Source: Homarus americanus (taxonomy: Eukaryota > Arthropoda > Malacostraca > Decapoda > Nephropidae). Taken from it: DNA of 64,000 bases. The first letter of the stretch is position 1, and every line of letters starts with the position of its first letter. The notes beneath the pieces are model-generated. The model was not told the DNA's origin. It did no database searches and saw only the letters and a list, made by a program, of their open reading frames with translations. The stretch lies in assembly GCF_018991925.1 (NCBI RefSeq), contig NW_024735516.1:1345501-1409500 (forward strand), written 5' to 3'. The position numbers and the translations under genes are program-made. Below are positions 46,001-54,932 of the stretch, piece after piece.

Positions 46001-46728
46001 TTGAACTCAGAACCTCTGCAGGTGAACAGAGAACACTACCATGGCCTCACAAGGGCAACAAAAGCTATCCTAGGTTTTGTTGTATTTTACACAAAGCCTG
46101 CTCCTTCATTTTATTCTTAAGCAACGGGAGCCTCCACCGGGGATAGTCCGTGCCACCCCCTTCTCTCAACAGATTTTTAGTAATCATACACAGAAGTGTG
46201 GAAAATGGCCTTAAACTGTGATGAATGACTGGGATGATGCCGTAGCCCACAGTTTAACTGGACTAGTAAGGGGTTACTGATATACTGTGTTGGGCAGGTG
46301 TGAGATGAGCACCCATATGCAAATCAAAGAAATGGGTTCTTGGGGTATCTTCTTTCCAAATTTAGAATATAAAATTTTTTGAACTGGCTTTCCCCCTCTC
46401 TTTAGTTGAAGAATACGAGGGTTTTCTCTACAGGAAGCTACCAGAAGTTAGTCATTCATCACATTCATCCATACTTGTACACAGTATTCAGTACATAACC
46501 GTGTGTATGCATATCTATTAATTTCTATTGTAAATGTAAGTGAATTCTTTTGTCTATTTTACAGGCGTGTATGAATACGTGCCATTGGAGGTTGGTGATG
46601 GTGTAAGACTTCAGATCAATGCCCAGAACTGTATCCACTGTAAAACGTGTGATATAAAGTGCCCTTCCCAGAATATCAATTGGGTTGTACCTGAGGCTGG
46701 TGGTGGACCTGCCTATGATGGAATGTAA
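24988..46728 (+). CDS. ETFDH: ETFDH gene: ETF-ubiquinone oxidoreductase (10 exons visible)
   Basis: ETF-QO is a mitochondrial inner-membrane flavoprotein with one FAD and one 4Fe-4S cluster. It passes electrons from reduced electron transfer flavoprotein, fed by fatty-acid and amino-acid dehydrogenases, to ubiquinone. The ten exons listed below join in phase to 594 codons; the human protein is 617 residues, so about 10-25 N-terminal residues (exon 1, with most of the presequence) are missing. Visible order: end of the presequence and ITTHYT; dinucleotide-binding [10 protein letters not shown] with VVEKAADIG; the HTLSGACLE segment; the conserved [13 protein letters not shown] and [48 protein letters not shown]; and the C-terminal cluster with Cys 538, 563, 566 and 569 (visible numbering). 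No stop or frameshift. An unusual extra cysteine is at 573. Confidence 0.97.
25640..26278. mobile_element. Tigger-like MITE in ETFDH intron 2
   Basis: The left end is CAGTAAAACCCTCTTAATCC after TA; the right end, read on the other strand, is CAGTAAAAGCCCTCTTAATC next to TA (26279-26280). Inner copies of the TTAATCCGGA word repeat near both ends. A - strand remnant with [15 protein letters not shown] (about 26030) resembles the start of a Tigger transposase. Length 639 bp. Confidence 0.85.
26486..26795. mobile_element. Second MITE family, copy A, in ETFDH intron 2
   Basis: The left end is CAGTCGACCCTCGCCCACCG. The interior (ATTGAATTTCGAGTAACCAC, GTTTCACTAAGGACACCAGA, GTAAGAAATGTTTATTCTCT) aligns along its length with 29396-29816. 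No matching right terminus is present, so both copies are truncated or have a different 3' edge. Confidence 0.75.
26792..26985 (+). mobile_element. tRNA-derived SINE with LINE-type 3' tail
   Basis: The head contains TGGTACAGCGG (26798-26808), which fits the RNA polymerase III A box; the B box is degenerate. The body runs through CACTGGATAGAGTGCTC and ends GCTAGTAAGCTGATAAGTGG then CAAAAAGGATATTAAAAAAA. This 3' end resembles the tail of the CR1/L2-like LINE at 20905-20945. It lies on the + strand in ETFDH intron 2. Confidence 0.7.
27300..27936 (+). mobile_element. Tigger-like remnant with transposase start, ETFDH intron 2
   Basis: A frame starting near 27651 reads [20 protein letters not shown], as at the start of Tigger-type transposases, and then loses similarity. 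The right edge, read on the other strand, is TACAGGTATCCCCCAATTTA (27936), a terminal-repeat-like sequence with flanking TA. The left edge could not be set exactly; CAGTCCCGCATTTTG near 27305 is a candidate. Confidence 0.65.
28768..28920 (+). CDS. ETFDH: ETFDH exon 3 (FAD-binding motif)
   Basis: The acceptor TTTCCAG ends at 28767 and the donor GTATGT starts at 28921. It encodes [20 protein letters not shown] and the rest of the GxGxxG dinucleotide-binding loop, then the acidic-ended second strand ([11 protein letters not shown]). This is the ADP-binding fold for FAD. Confidence 0.97.
29396..29816. mobile_element. Second MITE family, copy B, in ETFDH intron 3
   Basis: The left end is CAGTAGACCCTCGCCAACCT after TA (29394-29395). 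It aligns with copy A (26486-26795) through GCGTCTTTATCCCTCCAC, GTTTCACTAAGGACGTGGGA and GTAAGAAATGTTTATTCTCT. It ends at GTAACAG followed by a run of A. Confidence 0.75.
29846..30020. repeat. Two-copy direct repeat of about 110 bp
   Basis: TCACACATTATGCCCCTGG with AGTTGCTGACTATACAG (29851-29900) is repeated in diverged form as TCACACATTAATCCCCTGAG with AGTTGCTGACTAAAAAGG (29961-30021). Confidence 0.6.
30263..30421 (+). CDS. ETFDH: ETFDH exon 4
   Basis: The acceptor TTTTTAG ends at 30262 and the donor GTAAGG starts at 30422. It encodes [20 protein letters not shown] and goes on to NTPVTADKF and INIPILPG, a conserved part of the FAD domain. The frame continues in phase on both sides. Confidence 0.97.
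31620..31816 (+). CDS. ETFDH: ETFDH exon 5
   Basis: The acceptor CTTCATAG ends at 31619 and the donor GTAAGA starts at 31817. It encodes [20 protein letters not shown] and further residues to KDGSPK, including the invariant [11 protein letters not shown] segment. The exon ends on a codon boundary. Confidence 0.97.
31886..32060. mobile_element. Tigger-type terminus fragment in intron 5
   Basis: CAGTGATCCCTTGGTTAACG (31886) after TA, with a second GGTTAACGAGTC word at 31926, looks like one end of a Tigger-like element. No matching second end was found. Confidence 0.45.
32413..32630 (+). CDS. ETFDH: ETFDH exon 6
   Basis: The acceptor TTTAACCAG ends at 32412 and the donor GTAAGT starts at 32631. 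It encodes the [12 protein letters not shown] segment and [16 protein letters not shown], ending HTVGWPLD with a split Lys codon. These are among the most conserved parts of ETF-QO. Confidence 0.97.
33783..34250. repeat. Long inverted repeat (hairpin) in ETFDH intron 6
   Basis: The left arm (about 33918-34054) and right arm (about 34111-34240) are reverse complements. The best block is AATAATGGGAAAATCCTCTC with ACAAATAATCAG (33999-34030), matched by CTGATTATTTGTGAGAGG (34135-34152) and the bases after it; TTCTTTTACC and a TG/CA tract pair further out. The loop is about 55 bp. The sequence before the left arm (from CAGCATGCCCTT at 33785) resembles the second MITE family. Confidence 0.88.
34400..34570 (+). 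CDS. ETFDH: ETFDH exon 7
   Basis: The acceptor ATTTTTCAG ends at 34399 and the donor GTAAGT starts at 34571. It encodes [20 protein letters not shown] and [19 protein letters not shown], conserved parts of the substrate and quinone region. It ends with two bases of an Arg codon. Confidence 0.97.
36087..36229 (+). pseudogene. Truncated Tigger transposase (N-terminus only)
   Basis: A frame from ATG 36087 reads [20 protein letters not shown] then [20 protein letters not shown], the CENP-B-like helix-turn-helix start of Tigger transposases, and stops after about 47 codons. Its position about 340 bp inside the left terminal repeat fits the outer element. Only the first half of the DNA-binding domain is left. 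Confidence 0.8.
36799..37663 (+). mobile_element. Nested Tigger/pogo element with intact ends
   Basis: The left end is CAGTGGGGTATGCTATAACG and the right end, read on the other strand, is the same 20 bases. Both are flanked by TA (36797-36798 and 37664-37665). CTATAACGAACG words repeat inside both ends. The element carries a transposase start (37101-37514) and no catalytic domain. The identical termini suggest it is younger than its neighbours. Confidence 0.92.
37101..37514 (+). pseudogene. pogo/Tigger transposase, DNA-binding half (137 codons)
   Basis: From ATG 37101 the frame begins [20 protein letters not shown], followed by an HTH_psq/CENP-B-like segment ([20 protein letters not shown]) and a second helical segment with [20 protein letters not shown] and [12 protein letters not shown] (CENPB-type HTH). 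It stops at residue 137 after [10 protein letters not shown]. The DDE domain, which makes up most of the ~500-residue transposase, is deleted. The frame itself is unbroken, so a short DNA-binding protein could be made; that is inference. Confidence 0.85.
37684..38093 (+). pseudogene. LINE ORF1-like fragment with zinc knuckle
   Basis: The frame reads [20 protein letters not shown], a CCHC zinc knuckle (C-x2-C-x4-H-x5-C spacing), with another Cys further on, then a Lys/Glu-rich basic tail ending KRRSGQ at 38093. Non-LTR retrotransposon ORF1 (gag-like) proteins have this arrangement. The N-terminal half and a second complete knuckle are missing. It lies between the nested Tigger element and the tandem repeat. 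Confidence 0.72.
38113..39010. repeat. Tandem repeat, period about 364-398 bp
   Basis: Three unit starts are seen at GGTCTTATTTTCTTCAGTTT (38132), the same at 38496, and GGTCTTATTTTCTTCATTTT (38894). Each of the first two units contains ATTCTACGTATTATTAATGA and ATACATATTCAGTAATAAAC and ends with TTAAATAACATTA-AAAACATA words. The third unit is incomplete. A partial unit end also precedes the nested Tigger element (about 36715-36796). Confidence 0.88.
39606..39814 (+). CDS. ETFDH: ETFDH exon 8
   Basis: The acceptor ATTTCAG ends at 39605 and the donor GTAAGT starts at 39815. It encodes [38 protein letters not shown] and AAESIFDAL, the C-terminal FAD-contacting part. It ends with one base of a split codon. 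Confidence 0.97.
40261..40450. repeat. Degenerate 16-bp minisatellite in intron 8
   Basis: About a dozen imperfect tandem copies of GTCAACTCAACCCCTG. Confidence 0.9.
40609..40818. mobile_element. MITE with ~32-bp inverted ends in intron 8
   Basis: The left end is CAGTCCCCTTCACTAGTACA with TTTACAGGGGCT after it. The right end, read on the other strand, is AAGTCCCCTTCACTAGTGCA with TTTACAGGGGCT after it. About 210 bp in all, no coding capacity. The preceding GGTTAAGAACCACTGG (40584) is a hAT-like terminal word of another old element. Confidence 0.85.
41431..41613 (+). CDS. ETFDH: ETFDH exon 9
   Basis: The acceptor ATTAACAG ends at 41430 and the donor GTGAAT starts at 41614. It encodes [20 protein letters not shown] and [20 protein letters not shown], then EPWTLKHGG. 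The first split codon gives Trp, an unusual residue for this loop in my memory of the family. The glycine-rich hydrophobic stretch is the membrane-associated region. Confidence 0.96.
41950..42683. repeat. 29-bp minisatellite, about 25 copies, in intron 9
   Basis: The unit is GAGCAGAACATGTGAGGTAC plus CTGTCAATA, 29 bp. Most copies differ only at one position (CAATAGAG or CAGTAGAG). A few are shortened or carry small duplications (near 42190, 42320 and 42405). Confidence 0.97.
43050..44510. repeat. Dispersed repeat, copy B (related to 6440-7165)
   Basis: It shares the blocks GTAGTTAGAGCATTATTT (43143), ACAATATCTGTGTGTTACTA (44293) and ATGATGTCTTTTGGTTCCTA (44461) with copy A, in the same order. 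A middle section of about 700 bp, including the CATC-rich minisatellite, is not in copy A. Confidence 0.65.
43755..43908. repeat. CATC-rich minisatellite in intron 9
   Basis: Imperfect tandem copies of about 20 bp resembling TCATCACCCCATCCCTCGCC. Confidence 0.9.
44608..44829 (+). CDS. ETFDH: ETFDH exon 10 (first cluster cysteine)
   Basis: The acceptor TTCTTACAG ends at 44607 and the donor GTTAGT starts at 44830. It encodes [29 protein letters not shown] and ends GRFCPAG. The Cys of RFCPAG is the first of four expected 4Fe-4S ligands. Confidence 0.97.
45430..45885 (+). pseudogene. RTE/LINE reverse transcriptase C-terminal remnant in intron 10
   Basis: A decayed frame reads VMLYGS, then [39 protein letters not shown], then [15 protein letters not shown] and finally [18 protein letters not shown]. 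This is the pattern after the reverse transcriptase domain of RTE-like and related LINEs. Stops and frameshifts interrupt it. No 5' part is present. Confidence 0.75.
46565..46728 (+). CDS. ETFDH: ETFDH exon 11, 4Fe-4S cluster and C-terminus
   Basis: The acceptor TTTTACAG ends at 46564; the stop is TAA 46726-46728. It encodes [13 protein letters not shown], then [19 protein letters not shown] and GGGPAYDGM, the invariant end of ETF-QO. Three cluster ligands (C563, C566, C569 in visible numbering) are here. The residue four after C569 is Cys (TGC 46660-46662), where human ETF-QO has Asp. Confidence 0.97.
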
Positions 46729-48480
46729 AGTGGTTGTCTAAAGTGTTAAATTAATTGGGATAAAATGAAATTGTACATAGGGATGAAGAAATGAAACTTT
46801 TATTGTACAAATGTGAATATCAGAGATATTTTTTACAGTTGGTATTTATTCCTGGTTTAGACATGAAAAAGTAATACATTTTCACCATTTAGTTTAGTTA
46901 CTGGAATCATTACAGACCATAGGTATGAGTCTCCTCTAATTCTTCAAAGTTGTATTCCACCTGAGGTATGGTTGAGACAGTTACTGTATACGTGGTTGTA
47001 GCCAGAAGACATCAAGGTATGCTGATTGGCAACAGATATTTTTGTACATAAAATCAGTAGTTGCTTAAATATCACTTATATTTCAGTAATGTTCGAGCCA
47101 ATACTAATGGGTGAGAGGCCTACACCACCTCAGAGAAGTTGCCAAAGGGCTTCACAAAGATTCCCAGCAAAAGCAAAGCATGGGAAATTTATATTGGTTT
47201 GCAAAAAATGTAATGCAACTGTTGTGGGATATATCTAATGTGCTGGGACCCTCCATACTGCACCTGATGCAGTATATGTTGGAAAAAGATTAAATATACA
47301 TCACCGATAAGTCTCATGAAATTACATAGTCTTCTCTTCATTATTGGCACAAAGTGATTTTTGTGTGGCATTTGAAAACATTTTGTCTCATATTACGTAG
47401 TTTTATGAGATACTTTACTCTGACACAGGAGTACTACTTCATCATAATGATGAAAATAACATAAGTTACTTGGAATCATCTGGTTTTCATAATATTGTAT
47501 GGAGAAGAATGAAAATGACATGTGCACTACTCCAGTTCTCCTTATTTTAATGTCTTCATTATTCTTCTTATGAATTATTTCACCCAATTAGCTCTCTTGA
47601 CTTACCCAGGGGTCAGAGGAGAGGTTGGGAAATACAATGCAATGCAGTACATAATATGTTTCAGTGATACACGGATCTTAGTAGGTTATGGTCCAGAGCT
47701 CCTCATGTATGAACTTGGAAATGCAAGTAAAAACAGGTCAGCAGCTGCCCTAAGGTTTGGATATTTAGTAGCAGTATTTTCATTGCTCCAGTAATCACTG
47801 AAGCCTTTACATTTAAACAATGCTTTTGGCTTGAGAGCCATGCTCATTTCAATTAATTCCTGCTGTTAGTTAGTTTCTACAACTGCATTTTCTATTTAAA
47901 CATCGAATGGAGTAGCAATCCAGTCAGGAACCCACATATTCTCAATATCTTCAAAATGATCTACTGTATTACCTATTTAAACATTTAAAATTAACTTTTC
48001 ACCCCTAGAATTATATTGGCCCATGTCAACCCCTAGATATTTATTGATCCCCTGCACAGTTTCATCGACCCCTGAGGGTCTATATCTAACACTTTGGGAC
48101 CCACTGGATTTAGACTGTACTGTTAACTTTCTTTGTTTATTTGGGCCATAATCCAGTTTAATTCTGGACTACCCCACTCACTCAGGTCTTTTGGAACCAT
48201 TTAGCCATTTGTACTCAATAACTGAAGTACTGTGTGTTATGATATTTCTTTTTAATTTTGGTATATGCAAATTAATTTATAAGGTTATCTATATATTTCA
48301 CATACTGTAGTTACATATTATGTTATTGGGAACAGTCTTTGTACATTATTCTAAGAATCAAATACAAGCAACTTAGCAATGCAATAATGATTAAGTTTGG
48401 TAAATGTAAATACAGTAATTTAAATTGATTTTGTAACTAGGTTTTTCTTAATGAAATAAAGATGGAAGTTAAAATTTGCT
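46729..48480 (+). other. ETFDH: ETFDH 3' untranslated region (inferred)
   Basis: After the stop codon there is about 1.75 kb without a recognised gene up to a good poly(A) signal. I infer it is the ETFDH 3' UTR, but an earlier site would be possible. Short phrases near 48000-48110 resemble an old transposon end. Confidence 0.5.
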
Positions 48481-48510
48481 TCCTTGATGTATGTTTTTTT
48501 TTTTTTTTTA
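48455..48510 (+). promoter_or_regulatory. Poly(A) signal, likely for ETFDH
   Basis: AATAAA at 48455-48460 is followed about 25-35 bp later by TTGATGTATG and a T run, a textbook GU/U-rich downstream element. Confidence 0.6.
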
Positions 48511-48619
48511 CTGCTTTCTCTCTCCATGTAAGAGAGAGGTTGTGTGATTATTAGTGAGAAGTTTTAATTTTGATGATAATGAGTGGAGAAGCTGAAGAAA
48601 AGGACGTACTGTAGTGTAG

Positions 48620-48680
48620 TAATACTTGGGCGGATCCAGGGGGGGGTCCAGACCCCCCCCCCCCATCATTTTCATCAGAA
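48620..48680. repeat. G-run/C-run hairpin-prone tract
   Basis: GGGCGGATCCAGGGGGGGG is followed within a few bases by a run of 13 C. The two runs are complementary. It looks like the edge of an old transposable element. Confidence 0.6.
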
Positions 48681-49324
48681 AATTCCAATACATTTTCTTT
48701 AATGCAGTATTGTACTCAGACATTTTTGTATAGTAAAAAGAATTACTCTTGACTTGAGAATATCTCTTAATATCAAGTGCACAGGACTTCAAAATGTCCA
48801 TGATATTGGTCAGATTTCCCCAAAATTTCTCAGAGCTTACAGTGCCTACAGAACCTCCCCTGTTGACAGGTCAAATTTACAGTCAATTTATTTATAAATA
48901 AGAATATTTTTAAATATCTAAACACTTCTACAAAAATATCAGTTGAAATTTGTCCGAATCTTCCCCTCTGCGGCTGAGTTCGTCCTTGGCCGACTACATG
49001 GTCGAGTTAGGTCGCTGTGCCCTGGCTGAAGCTGAATTTGGTCAGGTTGACCACGAGCCCTACTTCATCAGCTGCTCAAGCAGGGCTGGTAATCCTCCAG
49101 ATAGACCTCCCAAGTGGCTGAAATAACAACTGGGTCATCTGGAGTCAAATGCAGAAATCTGCTTGGTATCAAAATCAACTACACATACAGGAATAGGAAC
49201 ACATCCCCAATTACATAAATATATAGCCAAGCTATTTTAAATAAAAATAACTCCTTTACAACACTCTTTTCAACGATGCAAGATGAGAAACATACTCAGT
49301 TGAATTATTATTATTATTTTTTAA

Positions 49325-49690
49325 CTGGGATTAGCTCACCCGGGCACAGGTCACTGACCCACAACACGGCCTGGGGGGCAAAATATTATAATAATAATAA
49401 CAATAATAATAATACAAATTAATAAATTATAATAAAAAATAAAATAATAATGATAAATATAAATAAGTACAAATATGAAAAAAAAAATCAATAGCTGTAG
49501 TGAGAAATGATATACTGTATGTATGTTGAGTTGTCAAAGTACTTAAGAGAAACAATTGAGACCCTGAAATTGTGTAAATGAGGCAAAGTCAGATCAGCAA
49601 CTTGGGACTTGGTAAATTTTTGTGATGCCATATGGCAGCAGGGTCTACCATTAGACAACACACTATGCTTCCAATATCTCTTCTTTTTTT
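49325..49690. repeat. Dispersed repeat module, copy 3
   Basis: The CACCCGGGCACAGGTCACTG block (49338) and the GAAACAATTGAGACCCTGAA block (49550) ending GCAGCAGGGTCTACCATTAG both match copy 1 at 13205-13620, including the trailing CAACACACTATGCTTCCAAT. Confidence 0.82.
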
Positions 49691-49699
49691 TATTTTTCT

Positions 49700-50170
49700 A
49701 CGGATTAGCTCACCCGGACACAGGTCACTGACCCACATCACAGCCTAAATCCAGGGAAAAAAAAGTCACAAGAAAGAAAGTCAGATAAAAAGGCACGGAA
49801 AAAGCCTAACCTACGTGCAATGCCATTATATATATTGTGTTGTCAATGTGTACAAGTCGTGTGACTTTTTCCTGTGGACTTTATTACCGTCCACCCGCCG
49901 CCTGGGGGGCGAAAATGTAATAGTAATAATAATAATATTAATTATAATAATAATAATTCATAGTAAATAAATTTTATAATTAAATAAAAAAATGAAAATA
50001 AAATAATAACAACATTTTAATAATTATAATAATAAATAACCATAAAGAAATACAAAAATGAAAAAAAAAAGATCAAAAGTGAGAAACAATATATATCTTT
50101 GTTGCGATGTCAATAGTACGAGAAACAATTGAGACCCTGCAATTGTGTGTAAAAAAGGCAGAAAGTCAGC
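49700..50170. repeat. Dispersed repeat module, further partial copies
   Basis: CACCCGGACACAGGTCACTG (49711) begins another copy of the first block. CGCCTGGGGGGCGAAAATGT (49899) begins a third, followed by a TAATAA-rich stretch and GAAACAATTGAGACCCTGCA (50122). The copies are arranged head to tail. Confidence 0.75.
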
Positions 50171-50450
50171 TCGGCGACCTGACACCGCTGTGACCGCCCT
50201 CTTTTCTACCCAGTGCCACCAGCAAGCAGCAGCAGCACCACCACTGAGCCAGCCGTGCGGCTGCCGCTCCCGCCAGCGACCTTGGCGTCCCTCAAGCCGC
50301 GTGCCCTCACTCTGGGCACCCTCACCATCCAGCTCTCTCTACTCAGCGCTTCTTACCATGCTACCTACCCAGCAACAAGCTGCATTGTACATCCAATACA
50401 ATATGTATACAGTGAGCACATGTGAGTTCCCTCTCTCCATCCCATCCTGA
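50171..50450 (+). other. GC-rich stretch of unknown function
   Basis: A locally GC-rich stretch begins after a pyrimidine-rich CTCTTTTCTACCCAG that looks like a splice acceptor (ends about 50209). The following frame (PPASSSSTTTEPAVRLPLPP...) is low complexity and I recognise no family. It may be a 5' exon of an unseen gene or unique sequence inside a repeat. Confidence 0.25.
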
Positions 50451-52150
50451 GTGTGAACCAATATCTCATACCCCATAGAATGAGATATGGAGGTGAGCGC
50501 CATCTATGTGTTAACAGCACTACTAAATCTTCATCACGGAGTACTGGGAAGTTTCTCGTCTGTAGATACTGGAAGTCCGTGACCAAAGAGTATATGAAAG
50601 ACGGGAAAGATCAGGCATAAACAACACAACTAGGTGTAATATTTTCTCAGAGCGTATAGTGCGCCCTTCCAAGTACCTTTCTTTGTTAGTGTGCCAACCC
50701 GGAGGATAATTAAAGGCCGCGTCCATAGTCAGTTTATAAGCGAAGGTGGCAAGGGAAGACAGACATGTCCACACAGCGTGGCGTCTGGTTCACACAGTGT
50801 GTTTTCTGGGCTGGAACTAACTCCACAAGTCCTGACTCCGAGTCCCGTTCCGTCCGCTGGCGGATTGTCAAGCTGGCACATTCCCCAACACACTTCTCAT
50901 GTTTTTCCCTTTAAAGGTATGCCTTTTTATTCTAGTATTCTCTGCCATCTACTATATCTGAAGAAATTTATCCAGAATTACTTACAGTTACTAAAATTAT
51001 AATAATGATCATACCTGCCCCTAGCATCTTCCATAGAAATCTTACTTTTAGTCTATTTTTTAAAATATATTTACAATACTTACTTTTCTTTATCTTTTGG
51101 TAATCGATGAAATACGAAATCGGGATGTGTATCCATTCTCCGTTTGCACGGGTGTCCTCATTTACTGGTGAAAGTTAGTATGGTCACAACGGACGAGTTG
51201 ACAGTCGGAATTTTTTCGTAAGATGGCAGGTCAATGGGTAAAGAAAACGCTTAAATTTACTATGGTAATGATATTTTTAAAGAAATTGGACCAAAAAGTG
51301 TAAAAAAATAAGGGTTAAAGTTGCTAAAAAGTCACATGACTGTAAAAGCTCTGTGATTGGTTGTGACGTCACTGGCTGGGGCAAGCTTCCCAGCAGGAGG
51401 CAGCGAGCTGAAGTTGCCCAACCTTCTCGGCTGATCGGCTCTGTAAATAAATGTTGTTAGATGATTAATTGTGCTTTACTGTGCAACACAGCAATACTCT
51501 TTTAAATATATAAATATTACTAAGCACATAAACTAATTCAATGGATATTAGCTGCCCATACAACAAATTTCATAGTATAAACATTCCAAACAATCTTGGT
51601 ATTATTTTGGTTTTGGTCGTCTGGGGAACCTTAAGACTTTAACTATGGGATTAAGTTCTTTAAAAAATAATACACATTATCTCTACAGGATTTCTGTCGC
51701 ATAACATTTTTCGATCGCATAAGAAAATTCAGATCATAAGGTTAAGTTAGGTTAGGGTATGATGAGTTATAAGGTTAGCTTAACATACATTGGTAAGTGG
51801 GAGTAGTAACTCAAAACTAGTGATTTCCAATAAAAATGAAGGTCTAAATCGTTCATAACACATCGCAAACCATCAGAAAAAACCAAACATAGTCTGCATG
51901 TCTAAGTACAGGGATGACCAAAACTTAAAATTTACCCAATATAGCCTATCTCGAATCTAAGCATCCAATTACTTATGGTAGTTAAAGTAAAAATTTACCT
52001 ATTAATTAATATAAATGATGATATATCCCAGTGGTTCATTAGTGAATCATCAATATGTTGTCAAGTTTACCTAGCATCAGGCATTCTCAAAACAAAGTCC
52101 AGAGAATGTCATTACTTCTAAATTTACTCGTATCTCCATGAGAGCTTAGC
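50451..52150. other. Intergenic sequence without recognised gene
   Basis: No gene, RNA or bounded element was recognised. Short GGTTAAGTTAGGTTAGGG words near 51740 are not a telomeric array. Confidence 0.4.
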
Positions 52151-52173
52151 TGGTGTGAACATGGGAGTTTTTT

Positions 52174-52260
52174 ATATCCATAAGAACATAAGAATGGAGG
52201 AAACTGCAGCGGGCCTATTGGCCCATACTGGGCAATCCCATTTACACCCAACCCCTATCA
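52174..52260. repeat. Dispersed-repeat signature (CATAAGAACATAAGAA)
   Basis: CATAAGAACATAAGAATGGA then GCAGCGGGCCTATTGGCCCA is a phrase I associate with a repeat common in decapod genomes. Only one copy is in the window, so the family call is from memory. Confidence 0.45.
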
Positions 52261-52338
52261 CTCATATATTCATCCAATTTAACACAGTAAACGATTATAA
52301 AAATGCCACGGTAAATATTTTAGACGTTGTCAACACCT

Positions 52339-53319
<981 letters not shown>

Positions 53320-53431
53320 TTACTTGAACCTAATAGAACGTGACCTAACCAACCAAAAAACCAACCTAACTTCCTAGCCAAGGAGCAGACCCGTCATATT
53401 AAAGGGACAGTACATATTTTGATGTCTGGTG
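53320..53431. repeat. Left half of the interrupted dispersed repeat
   Basis: GAACCTAATAGAACGTGACC (53324) to GATGTCTGGTG matches 23950-24055. The repeat continues after the transposon at 55276 (GATGAAAGCATCTTTGTTAA, TGTGGACGTGAGAGTACGCT). Confidence 0.82.
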
Positions 53432-53994
53432 CAGTTCCGTTCAGAAGTTCGTGGTACACTGGCGGTGAAGGGTGCATAGCCTGTTGTACCCTTCCTGGAC
53501 GACAGGTCACTGCGCCGAACCTCCTACCAACACACACAGTGGAACTGGCAACGGAGCAGTGTAATTCGAACGAATACTCAACAACAGGAGATGGGAAGGA
53601 TATTGATATGAGTATCCTGCTGACGAGACAAGAAAACTGTAGTGATAGGAGTATCCACTCGAATATCAGAATACAACAAGGAAATTGGTTTCGAATGAAC
53701 ACCATAAGAAGCAGGCGAACAGAGTTCATATCAAGAGACTTCAATGTATTCATTGCTTGAAGTTTTTCGTATAATACTCTAGCTATATGTACAGTATATA
53801 CATGTGTGTGTGTGTTACGATAAATAGTGATAATTGCCAATTAAGTGTCAAATAAAATTACTTTCTATGTATCACATCTTCGAAACACACACTGAAACAC
53901 ACCGACACAAGTGGGCTGTTTGTGTGTGTGTGTGTGTGTTTCACCGAGGTGTTGTAGTTATTTGCCGCTGATGAGAGTGACCAGAACCTCTACC

Positions 53995-54175
53995 AAGTCA
54001 ACATGAATCGGAGAGACGTGAAGTTGGTGCTCAGAGGTCGCATTATAACTCTCTGTGATTAATAGTCTTTCAATACGGGGTATCGCACACGAAGTTGGCC
54101 TGTCCCCTACAACTGTGATGGAGTGGATAAGAAGATGGGAGGAGAGCGGTAACCTCAACGACTTAGGTGAGTTAT
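53995..54175 (+). pseudogene. Broken helix-turn-helix transposase remnant
   Basis: Two frames together show a Tc1-like DNA-binding start: LRGRIITLCD (from about 54029) and, after two stops and a one-base shift, LSIRGIAHEVGLSPTTVMEW followed by IRRWEESGNLNDLG. The pattern (hydrophobic helix, SPTTV recognition helix, WxRRWxExGxxxD) is that of Tc1/mariner and related transposases. No catalytic domain was found. It lies inside the inverted-repeat element and fits its TA target site. Confidence 0.7.
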
Positions 54176-54772
54176 AACTGTTTCAGCAAAGGAGCGGACC
54201 ATAGCAGCATTGATGAATGAAGGATAGAGAATGAGAGACCTGCATCTTATTCAAAGTTTAGGTAAAGATTCGGAAAAGCTCGACCACGGAACTTCATATT
54301 AATATTTCTATAGATAGATAGAGGAATCTAACCTAAGTTTATTAACAGCCAAGTTCAGCATCGCTATTTGTGGGTAGTTATGTATGGGTAAGGCTAAATT
54401 TTTATATTATTGACATTGGTGATCTATCTGGAAATATTAATCACTGCTGTAACCTTCTTTTCATATTGAAACTATTGCATAGTTTATGTAGTAGAGTTAT
54501 GGAAGCTGGCATATAATTTCTAACCATGCTTATATTTGAAATATAAATTTACATTTTAGGTAAACTAGAGTGTCAAAATCATTCTGAATATAGGTGCGTT
54601 CTATTGTGTTAGTAGGGAGAGCAGGAGCCCCTCGGAGGACCATCCCGGCAGACGACGCGGTAAATACCGCGGTGGCCATACGAGACAGCCTGCATACATA
54701 AGGCGATTGTTGCTATTAATCGTTTTCGTAGAACTGTTGCCCTTAATCACACATAAGGCGATTGTTGCCTTA

Positions 54773-54840
54773 TATATATGTATATATGTGTGTATATATA
54801 TATGTATATATGTGTGTATATATATATATATATGTATATA

Positions 54841-54929
<89 letters not shown>
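54773..54929. repeat. (TA)n array with TG interruptions
   Basis: TATATG and TGTGTA interruptions at the left are followed by about 38 pure TA units. Confidence 0.97.
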
Positions 54930-54932
<3 letters not shown>

